Assembly: GCF_963664075.1 (NCBI RefSeq)
Contig: NZ_OY760916.1
Coordinates: 558,001-622,000 of the forward strand
Length of the DNA stretch: 64,000 bases
Direction: 5' to 3'
Source: an uncultured Desulfobulbus sp.
GTDB taxonomy: Bacteria > Desulfobacterota > Desulfobulbia > Desulfobulbales > Desulfobulbaceae
In this document: positions 16,298 to 24,077 of the stretch, one piece after another
How positions within the stretch are numbered: the stretch's first letter is position 1
Layout of the letters: the number at the start of each line of letters is the position of its first letter
Program-made: the position numbers and the translations under genes
Notes under the pieces: model-generated
The model's database searches: none
What the model saw: only the letters and a program-made list of their open reading frames with translations
What the model was told of the DNA's origin: nothing

Positions 16298-18433
16298 TCA
16301 GGCCAATTTCAGTGGCAGGCGCAGGGTGAAAATCGTCTGGCCTGGGACTGATGAACAGTGTAGCTGCCCCCCCATCTGTTGAGTAAGGGATAAGGCAATT
16401 GAGAGTCCGAGACCACGGTGAGTGCTGTTTTTGGTCGAAAAACCTGAGTGAAACAGCTCCTTTGTGTGTTCGGAAGGGATACCGGGGCCGTTGTCTTCCA
16501 CCTGAATCGATACCTGCAGCCCCTGAAGTTCGCTGCGCACTTTGATCTCTCCGCCGGGGGGGATCGCCTCAAACGCATTTTTGATCAGATTATGAAGAAT
16601 TTGTTGCAGGTAACCTGGGTCAACCATCAGCTCAATGGGGTTTTCCAGCGGCTCGACAACCAAATGTATCCCGCTCTCAACATCAAGTGTCGCCTGGAAA
16701 GGGGTTACGATTTTGTGCAGTGCATCGCCGAGTTCAAGCACAACTGGGTTCGGACGAGCGTTACTTTTGCTCAGATCTTCAAGGCCGCGGGTGATCCGGG
16801 TCAAGCGCTCCAACTCGCCATTGATGATCCCCACCTCGGGGGTGATAGGTGCTCCCTGATCAAGCTTTCGTTCGAGAATGTGGAGATAGTTTCGAACAAT
16901 CGCCAAGGGGTTATTGATCTCATGACCGATTTTTCTCGCCACCAAGGTCGCGGCTTCCAGGCGCTCGGCCACAATGCGTTCGGTCTGCTCTCGGCGTATG
17001 TTTTCAAGCTGCAACGCCATGGCCGCCTGCCCGGCCAGCATTTGCAATCCATCGAAGTGGTTTTTTAAGGCGCCATAGGCTTTGGCCATCAGACCAATGA
17101 CTAAAAGTCCTTCGAATTTTTTGTGGCAGAGCAGGGGGAGAACGAGCATACCTTCGGAATGCATGAGATTGAGGAGCTGGGCATCAAAGAGATGGGCAGG
17201 TTTATCCTGCGTTTGCTGATTGGTAAAAGAATCTTGAGTTTGTCCACTTTCCATGGCTCGGGCAAGGAGACTGTCGGGTGAGTTGAGGGCATCAAATTCA
17301 AGCTGTTTGGTGGTTGCCGAAAGCAGGTTATCCCCTGAGGGCTGCGCCACAAGAGTTTTTTTCTCTCCCTGGGGGAGCAGCAGCAGGGTCTGTTTTTCAT
17401 TGAACAGGATCTGCACTCCCTGTTCAACCGCAGCTACAATCTGTTGCTGGTTGTCCGCCTTGAGCAGATTTTCCAAAAGACCACTGAGCTGGGAGATCAC
17501 ACGAATGCGTTTGATCAGACTCAGGGAGGTTTGTTTGTGGACCTCCTGAATTTCCGGGTCGGTTTCATGGGAAGTCTTGTTGAGGCGGGGGAGGCGAACA
17601 CCGAGCTGGGTGGCCAGCTCCGCAACCTGTTCATCAATGCCAGCAACCAGTGGCCCGATCTGTTCGGGGGCAAGAGAAAAAAGTGATTCGGCCGTCTCCA
17701 CGCATTCCGCGGCATCCGCAGGATTATGGCTGAGCAGGTCGGCTAAATAGATGATTTTTGTCAGGGGTAAAGCCTGTCGCACTTCGGCAACAGTGTGGTG
17801 GTGGTAGCGGATGGCATCGCCAACCAGGGGAGGCAGCTGCCACTGTTCGCAGAGCCAGGCACCGGCCTGGCAGTGGTTGACCTGGAGCTTTTCCTCTTCA
17901 AGAAAGGCGAGTCGAGCATTGGTGCAGCGAATACCTTTTAAAAGAAGCGGGGCATATGTGCCGGGAAAGGCCATCCACAGCAGCAGCTTGCCGATATCGT
18001 GTAAAAGACCGGCAAGATAAGCCTCAGAAGGATCAACTTTGCTGTGCAGCTGCGCTATTTTCTGGGCAATGAGGGCATTGGTGAACGAGTGGTGCCAGAA
18101 CCTGTCCATATTGAGCAGGCCGTTGATTTGAACCCGGCGAAAGACCTGCTGGACAGAGACGGAAATGGCCAGATTACGTATGGAATCCATCCCTAGGTAG
18201 ACGACAGCCTGCTCGATATTGGCAATGGGATTGCGTGCACCGATAAAGGCTGAGTTGACTAACTGCAGCACCTTGGCACTGAGGGCGGCGTCTTTACTGA
18301 CGATCTGGGCAATTTCCTGAATCTCCACGTCCGGTGCCTGGCAGCAATCGAGCAGACGGACCAGTACCTGGGGCAAGCTGGGCAGGTTACCAGAAGTTGT
18401 AAGGGGATTAAGCGCGTCGTTGATTGTATTCAT
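16298..18433 (-). CDS. HDOD-GAF sensor histidine kinase
   Basis: 711 residues. An N-terminal HDOD domain (about 10-215, with LLHDIGKLLLW) is followed by a GAF-like domain (about 310-480) and a histidine kinase core: GHEINNPLAIVRNYL supplies the His, NLIKNAFEAI the N-box, EDNGPGI and GLGLSIA the ATP lid. There is no membrane segment. HDOD domains often accompany c-di-GMP or motility signalling, but here the output is a kinase, so it is more likely an input module. ATG at 18433 is chosen; the codon before it is TTG. It is the first gene of a minus-strand pair with the hybrid kinase. Confidence 0.9.
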   Translation of the reverse strand: MNTINDALNPLTTSGNLPSLPQVLVRLLDCCQAPDVEIQEIAQIVSKDAALSAKVLQLVNSAFIGARNPIANIEQAVVYLGMDSIRNLAISVSVQQVFRRVQINGLLNMDRFWHHSFTNALIAQKIAQLHSKVDPSEAYLAGLLHDIGKLLLWMAFPGTYAPLLLKGIRCTNARLAFLEEEKLQVNHCQAGAWLCEQWQLPPLVGDAIRYHHHTVAEVRQALPLTKIIYLADLLSHNPADAAECVETAESLFSLAPEQIGPLVAGIDEQVAELATQLGVRLPRLNKTSHETDPEIQEVHKQTSLSLIKRIRVISQLSGLLENLLKADNQQQIVAAVEQGVQILFNEKQTLLLLPQGEKKTLVAQPSGDNLLSATTKQLEFDALNSPDSLLARAMESGQTQDSFTNQQTQDKPAHLFDAQLLNLMHSEGMLVLPLLCHKKFEGLLVIGLMAKAYGALKNHFDGLQMLAGQAAMALQLENIRREQTERIVAERLEAATLVARKIGHEINNPLAIVRNYLHILERKLDQGAPITPEVGIINGELERLTRITRGLEDLSKSNARPNPVVLELGDALHKIVTPFQATLDVESGIHLVVEPLENPIELMVDPGYLQQILHNLIKNAFEAIPPGGEIKVRSELQGLQVSIQVEDNGPGIPSEHTKELFHSGFSTKNSTHRGLGLSIALSLTQQMGGQLHCSSVPGQTIFTLRLPLKLA

Positions 18434-18650
18434 CAAGCGGGAGTCCGGAAGTTCGGAAATTCAAAGTGTGTTGTTCCTGTATAGCAGAGCAGAAAGTAAA
18501 AAGCCAGTGTATCAAAAGAGTAGACAGCTTTTACCGTCTGATACCCGGTTAAAATCCTCTTGACCCTGATCAAGGCTATTCGTTAGTGTTGACCTGTTTT
18601 CAGAGAATACCCCTTATCAGGTAACCCCATAACACAAGGAGACCCCCACG

Positions 18651-19742
18651 GTGAAAGTAAACGCTACAGCATATCGCTCTATCTGGCTGGCGAAAGATGG
18701 TGAAGGGGTGGAGATCATTGATCAGACACTATTACCCTTTGAATTTAAGATCGTCCGCCTGGATACGCTGGAAGAGGCGATGGATGCCATCAGCCATATG
18801 CTGGTACGCGGCGCTCCCTTGATCGGTGCCACAGCTGCCTATGGAATCTGTCTTGGTGTGCGTAAAGCATGCAGTGACGAAGCGCTCAAGCAGATGGGGG
18901 ACCGATTGATCAGCTGCCGTCCAACTGCAGTCAACCTGCGCTGGGGCGTTGAGCGGATGCTTGCCGTCTTGTTGCCGCTTGCCGAGGAGCAACGGTTGGT
19001 CGCTGCCTACCAGGAGGCCGGAAAAATCTGCGAAGAGGATGTACTAACCAACGAGTCCATCGGCACTCACGGGGCAAAGTTGATCGCGGATATATATGCC
19101 AAGAACGGTGGTAAACCTGTGAATGTGCTGACCCACTGCAATGCTGGCTGGTTGGCTACTGTTGATTGGGGGACCGCTCTGGCTCCGATCTTCAAGGCAA
19201 GGGAGCAGGGGATTCCGGTCCATGTCTGGGTGGATGAAACCCGGCCCCGTAACCAGGGTGCTAGCCTCACCGCCTGGGAACTGGTGGCCGCAGGAGTGGA
19301 CCATCATCTGATCGTGGATAATGCGGGAGGCCACCTGATGCAGCATGGACAGGTGGATCTCTGCATTGTCGGAACCGATCGCACCACGGCCAGCGGAGAT
19401 GTCTGCAATAAGATTGGCACCTACCTCAAGGCCCTGGCGGCCGCCGATAACAAGGTACCCTTTTATGTGGCCCTTCCCGGCTCGACAGTCGACTGGAGCG
19501 TGGATGACGGCGTTGCCCAGATTCCTATTGAAGAGCGCGGGCAGGAGGAGGTCCTTGAGCTTATGGGGCGTGATGCCAACGGAGAGATCGGCCGATTTTC
19601 CATCGCCCCACAAGCGACCCCGGCGGTGAACCCGGCCTTTGATGTCACTCCGGCCCGACTGGTAACGGGACTGATTACTGAGCGTGGTATCTGCAGCGCC
19701 AGTAAGGAAGGGCTTCTGGGGCTGTATCCGGAGAAAGGATGA
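18651..19742 (+). CDS. mtnA: Methylthioribose-1-phosphate isomerase
   Basis: 363 residues, full length. Converts 5-methylthioribose 1-phosphate to 5-methylthioribulose 1-phosphate in methylthioadenosine salvage. The RGAPLIGATAAYG loop, the catalytic Cys in THCNAG and Asp in GTDRTTASGDVCNKIGTY separate it from eIF2B-like relatives. GTG start at 18651 with AAGGAG nine bases upstream. Its stop overlaps the next gene's start by 4 bp (ATGA), so the products are translationally coupled and likely act in series. Confidence 0.95.
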   Translation: MKVNATAYRSIWLAKDGEGVEIIDQTLLPFEFKIVRLDTLEEAMDAISHMLVRGAPLIGATAAYGICLGVRKACSDEALKQMGDRLISCRPTAVNLRWGVERMLAVLLPLAEEQRLVAAYQEAGKICEEDVLTNESIGTHGAKLIADIYAKNGGKPVNVLTHCNAGWLATVDWGTALAPIFKAREQGIPVHVWVDETRPRNQGASLTAWELVAAGVDHHLIVDNAGGHLMQHGQVDLCIVGTDRTTASGDVCNKIGTYLKALAAADNKVPFYVALPGSTVDWSVDDGVAQIPIEERGQEEVLELMGRDANGEIGRFSIAPQATPAVNPAFDVTPARLVTGLITERGICSASKEGLLGLYPEKG

Positions 19743-20374
19743 TGGGGCAAGAGACGCTCTGCAGGCAGTTGCTGGAGACAGCGCGCCAGATGAACAGCCA
19801 GGGGCTGAACCAAGGGACCTCCGGCAATGTCAGTGCCCGCTCGGAAAATGGTTTTTTTATTACCCCCTCAGCACTCCCCTATGACAGATGCCAGCCTGAG
19901 GATATGGTCTTTGTGGGGATGGACGGAGCTGTTTCGGGAACGCGCAAGCCCTCATCGGAGTGGCGGATGCACCGTGATATCTACGCTTCGTTTCAAGAGG
20001 CCAGGGCTGTTCTCCATGCCCACAGCCCCTACTGCACCACGCTTGCCTGTCTGGAGCGGGGGATTCCCGCCTTCCATTATATGGTCGCCATGGCGGGTGG
20101 AGATTCCATCCCGCTTGCGCCCTATGCAACCTTCGGTACCCAGGAGCTCTCTGACGGGGTGATTGCCGCTCTCAACCAGCGCAAGGCGACCCTGCTTGCC
20201 CATCATGGTATGCTTTGTTTTGAAGCAAATTTGGAGCGGGTCTTTGCACTGGCCATTGAGGTGGAGACTCTGGCGCGCATGTATCTGCAGGCGCTCCAGG
20301 TCACAGAGCCCCCAGTGTTGCCCGACGAGGCAATGGCTGAGGTGCTGGCAAAGTTTGCTGATTACAAGGTCTGA
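19739..20374 (+). CDS. Class II aldolase, probable methylthioribulose-1-P aldolase
   Basis: 211-residue class II aldolase/adducin-fold zinc enzyme. The metal ligands are visible as HAHSPYCTTLA and LLAHHGM, and the catalytic Glu is in SSEWRMH. Sequence feel is closer to L-fuculose-1-phosphate aldolase (APYATFGTQELS) than to the dehydratase MtnB. Coupled to mtnA, it fits the Ald2 role of the DHAP shunt, cleaving 5-methylthioribulose 1-phosphate to DHAP and methylthioacetaldehyde. The alternatives are MtnB activity or a sugar-phosphate aldolase. No mtnC/D/W/X genes are in the window, which favours the aldolase reading. Confidence 0.8.
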   Translation: MMGQETLCRQLLETARQMNSQGLNQGTSGNVSARSENGFFITPSALPYDRCQPEDMVFVGMDGAVSGTRKPSSEWRMHRDIYASFQEARAVLHAHSPYCTTLACLERGIPAFHYMVAMAGGDSIPLAPYATFGTQELSDGVIAALNQRKATLLAHHGMLCFEANLERVFALAIEVETLARMYLQALQVTEPPVLPDEAMAEVLAKFADYKV

Positions 20375-20440
20375 CCCCTATGTGAGCACTGTTGAATGCT
20401 CACGCAATCAAAAAGAGGGGGAGGCGTACAGGGGAAATGA

Positions 20441-20471
20441 CGTATTCCAGGGGACGTGGCCCTGGAATACG
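20441..20471. repeat. Strong inverted repeat between convergent genes
   Basis: Perfect 12-bp arms CGTATTCCAGGG and CCCTGGAATACG around 7 nt, between the convergent aldolase gene and feoB. There is no T tract, so it may be a bidirectional mRNA end of the non-canonical kind or a repeat. Confidence 0.65.
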
Positions 20472-20495
20472 TTTGCAGAGTGCACTTATTGGAGC

Positions 20496-22664
20496 TTACA
20501 GGTAGATGAGTGCTCCCAGCTGATAGACACCCACCGCCATGATAAAGGCAAAGAGGGTGTTAAAGGCCATGGAAAAGGCTGCCCATTTCCAGGATCCGGC
20601 CTCCTTGGCAATACAGACCACGGTGACAAAGCAGGGGGCATAGAACATGATAAAGACCATGACCGCCAGGGCTTTCACCGGATTCCAGCTCGAGTCTTTA
20701 GCAAGACGCTCTGAAAGCGAGGTCGAGTCGTCGGCTTCCACTTCACCAAGCGAGTAAGCTGTTCCCAGGGTGGATATAATCACCTCTTTTGCTGCAAAAC
20801 CACCAATCAGAGCAATATTTGTCCTCCAATCGATCCCCGCATACTGACTGAACTGCTCAAAGGCAACACCTATTCTGCCGCCATAGGAATGTTTGAGCCG
20901 CATCAGCGCCTGATCATTATCGATTTTTCCCAGAGCCTGACTGAGATGGTCCGAACCGCTTGCATAGGTTTTTTCCGCCTGCTGCCGCGCTGCCGCAAAG
21001 TGGGCGAGTTCCTGGTCGGACAGGCCCGGATAGGTCATCATCGCCCAGATCAGAATAGAGATCCCCAGAATGACGGTACCGGCTTTTTTCATGTACTGCC
21101 AGGTTCGCTCCCAGGTGTGAATAAACAGACCTTTAATGGTGGGAAAGCGGTAGGGGGGGAGTTCCATGACAAAGGGGGTTGATTCGCCTTTGAGCACGGT
21201 CATGCGTAGGAGTTTGGCTGCGCAGAGGGCTACAATCCAGGCAAAAAGTGTGGCCAGAAACATATAGCGTGCCTGGTGGGCGGAAAAAAAGGTGCCAATG
21301 AGCAGGGTCAGGACCGGTAATTTGGCTCCACAGTTCATAAAGGGGACGGTGAGCAGGGTCGCCATGCGTTCCTTGGGAGAACGGAGCGTGCGGGTGGCCA
21401 TGACACCGGGAACGGCGCAGCCGCCCGCTATGCCGCCGGAGACGATAAAGGGCATGACCGAGGACCCGTGCAGTCCAAAAAAATGGAAGATACGGTCCAT
21501 CATAAAGGCGACGCGCGCCAGATAGCCGGAGTCCTCTAGCACGGCAATACCAAAGAACATGAACATGATGATGGGGACAAAACCCATCACGCCCCCCACA
21601 CCGTCGACCACACCGGAGATAAGCATGGATTTGATCGGGCCGTCGGGCAGGATGCCGTCGATGGTGCTGTTGATCAAGGAAAAGAAGGAGGCCAGCCAAT
21701 CCACCATGACCGTACTGTAGCTGAAGGTGAAGGTATAGAGCGCAAAGAGCACAAAGGCCATAATCAGTGGGCCAAGCAGTCTGTGCGTGACAACCTTGTC
21801 GATCCGATCGGAGGTGTAGAGCCTGTCCCCGACAAATTTGCGGGTGACGACGCCTTTGTGCATGACGGATTTGATGTAACCATAGCGATGGTCGGCAATC
21901 ATCGCCTCGGGGTAGATTCCCAGAGTATCCTGCAGATGGTTGGCCACTTCATCACAACGCGCCAACAGCCGTTTGGCAGCCTCGGGTGAGGTTGCCTGGG
22001 CCTTCTGCACGATCTGTTCATCGTTTTCCAGAAGTTTCACCCCAAGCCAGCGGTGGGGGTAGATCGAAGAAAGCTCCGTCAACCGTTCCAGGTCAGCCTG
22101 CATATCGGCCAGGGTCTCATCCACATCGGAACCGTAGCGGAGAAAGGCCGGTTGCGGGCGGGTGTCGGTTTCGGCAAGTTGGAGGATAGCATCAAGGAGT
22201 TCATCCACACCTTTACCCGTACGGGCAACGATGGGCATGACCGTTACGCCCAGCCGCTGGCTCAGTTCCTCGGTGTTGATCAGGAGACCGCGTTTTTCCG
22301 CGACGTCGACCATATTGAGGGCGATAATCAGAGGAACGCCCAGCTCAAGAAACTGACAGCTCAGGTAGAGGTTGCGCTCCAGGTTGGAGGCGTCAACCAC
22401 GTCAACGACCACGTCGGGTTTTTCATTGATGATGAAATCCCGGGCTACCAGTTCTTCCACTGAGTAGGCTGTCAAGGAGTAGGTACCTGGCAGATCCACC
22501 ACCCGAAGCCCTTGACTCTTATGAAGACAGCATCCCTCTTTTTGCTCCACCGTGATTCCCGGGTAATTGCCCACATGCTGCCTGGCCCCGGTAAGGTGGT
22601 TAAAAAGGGTGGTCTTTCCTGCGTTGGGGTTACCTGCAAGTGCAATGGTCAGCGCGGTATTCAT
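20496..22664 (-). CDS. feoB: Ferrous iron transport protein B
   Basis: 722-residue inner-membrane Fe(II) transporter. The N-terminal G domain has G1 GNPNAGKTTLF, G2 Thr in GITVEQKEG, G3 DLPGTY and G4 NMVD. A helical GDI-like region follows, then a polytopic membrane domain with two Gate motifs containing GGCAVPGVMATRT and FMNCGAKLPV, whose Cys residues are proposed iron ligands. It is the last gene of the minus-strand feo cluster, 115 bp after the Cys-rich peptide. The large periplasmic insert before the C-terminal helices is typical of the family. Confidence 0.97.
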   Translation of the reverse strand: MNTALTIALAGNPNAGKTTLFNHLTGARQHVGNYPGITVEQKEGCCLHKSQGLRVVDLPGTYSLTAYSVEELVARDFIINEKPDVVVDVVDASNLERNLYLSCQFLELGVPLIIALNMVDVAEKRGLLINTEELSQRLGVTVMPIVARTGKGVDELLDAILQLAETDTRPQPAFLRYGSDVDETLADMQADLERLTELSSIYPHRWLGVKLLENDEQIVQKAQATSPEAAKRLLARCDEVANHLQDTLGIYPEAMIADHRYGYIKSVMHKGVVTRKFVGDRLYTSDRIDKVVTHRLLGPLIMAFVLFALYTFTFSYSTVMVDWLASFFSLINSTIDGILPDGPIKSMLISGVVDGVGGVMGFVPIIMFMFFGIAVLEDSGYLARVAFMMDRIFHFFGLHGSSVMPFIVSGGIAGGCAVPGVMATRTLRSPKERMATLLTVPFMNCGAKLPVLTLLIGTFFSAHQARYMFLATLFAWIVALCAAKLLRMTVLKGESTPFVMELPPYRFPTIKGLFIHTWERTWQYMKKAGTVILGISILIWAMMTYPGLSDQELAHFAAARQQAEKTYASGSDHLSQALGKIDNDQALMRLKHSYGGRIGVAFEQFSQYAGIDWRTNIALIGGFAAKEVIISTLGTAYSLGEVEADDSTSLSERLAKDSSWNPVKALAVMVFIMFYAPCFVTVVCIAKEAGSWKWAAFSMAFNTLFAFIMAVGVYQLGALIYL

Positions 22665-22779
22665 GGGCGATGGAGCTCTAATGGGCTGAGGTGAATGGTT
22701 ATATAATCCTTGGGCTCAAACTGGGCTGAACATGATGGCGGTCGGTTGAATAAACCCCAAAAAACGGCGTTGGGCTGGT

Positions 22780-22956
22780 TCAGGGCCTGTAGAGAGGAAA
22801 GGGACTCTTTTGAGATTTGGAGCCTGATCGATCCGTACAGCCGGAACAGCCACATCCGCAACCTGGTGTCTGACCGTGGCGGAAGGTATTGTAGAGTCGT
22901 CGACCAAGAAAAAAGAGAGCCATTGCCACAATCACGACAACGATAATCTGTTGCAT
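22780..22956 (-). CDS. FeoB-associated Cys-rich membrane protein
   Basis: 58 residues: one N-terminal membrane helix (QQIIVVVIVAMALFFLG) and then a Cys-rich motif CGCGCSGC. This matches the FeoB-associated Cys-rich family found beside feoB in many anaerobes, possibly an iron-handling accessory. AGGAG lies 6 bases before the ATG. It lies between the second feoA and feoB on the same strand and is probably co-transcribed. Confidence 0.85.
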   Translation of the reverse strand: MQQIIVVVIVAMALFFLGRRLYNTFRHGQTPGCGCGCSGCTDRSGSKSQKSPFPLYRP

Positions 22957-23020
22957 CTGTTTCTCCTTGAGTGAGAATGGATTGAGAACAATGACTGTTG
23001 GGAAGTCACCCTGTAGGAGG

Positions 23021-23344
23021 TCAGACCGGTGCGACCATAATTGTGGAGGCGGTGGGGGCGTCAAGGCTGATGGTGCCGCCATTTACTTTGACCATACACT
23101 GCTGGCCGTTGCCTTTGCAAAGCAGCTCCAGCTCGCGACCGGGAAGCAGGCCCAGATTAGCCATTCTGGCACAGGTCCGTCTATCTCCGTTGACCGCACA
23201 GACACGAAAACGTCCGTGGCAGCAGGATTGGGAAAGCGGGGTACTTGACTGGGCAGCACGGTGACCGCATTTTTTCCGCCGCCGACATCGAGAAAAAAAA
23301 TCGGTGAGAAAAAAACAGGAGTCTTTTGTTTCTTTTGTAGCCAT
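23021..23344 (-). CDS. FeoA-like protein with Cys-rich N-terminal extension
   Basis: The last 70 residues form an SH3-like FeoA domain (MANLGLLPGRELELLCKG...NGGTISLDAPTASTIMV). Ahead of it lies an unusual stretch with several Cys and basic residues (RCRRRKKCGH, SCCHGRFRVC). The ATG at 23344 lacks a good ribosome site and no better in-frame start is seen, so the N-terminus is uncertain and the extension may be partly untranslated. It is the first gene of the feoA-Cys peptide-feoB unit and follows the nested palindromic promoter at 23546-23611. It probably modulates FeoB. Confidence 0.75.
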   Translation of the reverse strand: MATKETKDSCFFLTDFFSRCRRRKKCGHRAAQSSTPLSQSCCHGRFRVCAVNGDRRTCARMANLGLLPGRELELLCKGNGQQCMVKVNGGTISLDAPTASTIMVAPV

Positions 23345-23745
23345 AGATCGAACAAACGCCCCGGATAATGGGTCTCGCACTGTGAAGTTGTTGTCCAACA
23401 ACGCTTCAAAATCAAAACATTCAGAGGTCAGAGAGCGTGGCACAAAAAACGTTGCCCCAAAAGGTCGGCGGAGTTTTATGCGCTGTTCTGACGTGAATCT
23501 TCAGGTGCATCTTTGTGTGACGGGGAACCGAATTCGCCGCCAACTCCCTTGGCAAAACAGTCATTGTTAGTTATCCCAAACAATGCACACTGTCAACAGC
23601 TTTGCCAAGGGGAAGCCGAAAGATTCAAGTTTTTTAGCCAGGCGATACAGGTCGACTTGGACAGTAACTTTTAGACATGGCGAAGTTTTATTGAGTTGCA
23701 GAAGAAAAAGGGCGTGAAGAAAAATGCAGGAGGGGAAGTCGGCAA
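23345..23745. other. Regulatory intergenic region upstream of feoA-feoB
   Basis: About 400 bp without a credible gene. It carries the nested palindrome and promoter listed separately; from there the leader to the feoA start at 23344 would be about 220 nt. A terminator for the upstream feoA lies just beyond its far end. Confidence 0.6.
23546..23611 (-). promoter_or_regulatory. Nested palindromic operator/promoter of feoA-feoB
   Basis: Three nested inverted arms: CCCTTGGCAAA with TTTGCCAAGGG (23546-23556 / 23601-23611), ACAGT with ACTGT (23557-23561 / 23589-23593) and CATTGTT with AACAATG (23562-23568 / 23579-23585). On the minus strand a perfect -35 TTGACA (23591-23596) and a -10-like GATAAC (23570-23575), spaced 15 bp, lie inside the palindrome. 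It looks like a promoter embedded in an operator, and could alternatively fold as a long hairpin. It is not a standard Fur box by eye. Confidence 0.65.
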
Positions 23746-23772
23746 AGAAAAAGGGCAGGAAAAGACCTGCCC
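23746..23772 (-). terminator. Rho-independent terminator of glnS-feoA
   Basis: GGGCAGG (23753-23759) and CCTGCCC (23766-23772) form a 7-bp stem. Read on the minus strand it is followed by TTTTTCTTT. It lies 60 bp after the upstream feoA stop codon and separates that gene from the second feo unit. Confidence 0.85.
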
Positions 23773-23832
23773 TTGGGAAGAGAGTTGCCTGGTGCAATTG
23801 CGATTGTTCAGGCAAAAGATGCTTTTTTTCTG

Positions 23833-24075
23833 TCAGGGATTTTGCTCCACCTCGACCTCGATGTAATCCGCTTCGTTGTTTCGTAAGGTCAGGGTGCCAT
23901 CTAGGACGCGCAGAGCAACGGGGTCGTTGAGGGGCGCACGTTGCTTGATGGTGATCTCTGCTCCCGGAACAAGGCCCATTTCACGGATTCGGCGGCCCAG
24001 TTCACCGCCAACCTTGACGGCAATGATGGTGCCGCTCTGGTTGATTGCCATCTTGCGCAGATTGATCTTGGCCAT
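23833..24075 (-). CDS. feoA: Ferrous iron transport protein A
   Basis: 80-residue single SH3-like FeoA domain, canonical length: GELGRRIREMGLVPGAEITIKQRAPLNDPVALRVLDGTL. It is a small cytosolic partner of FeoB. Its ATG lies two bases after the glnS stop (TGA TC ATG), with the ribosome site inside glnS, so it is translationally coupled to a tRNA synthetase rather than to feoB. A terminator follows. The second feoA, 490 bp away, heads the feoB unit, so the two FeoA proteins can be expressed independently. Confidence 0.95.
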   Translation of the reverse strand: MAKINLRKMAINQSGTIIAVKVGGELGRRIREMGLVPGAEITIKQRAPLNDPVALRVLDGTLTLRNNEADYIEVEVEQNP

Positions 24076-24077
24076 GA

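Noticed and set aside
18434-18650. SAM riboswitch in front of mtnA
   Set aside because: The leader lacks the conserved SAM-I core elements and no terminator hairpin is visible.
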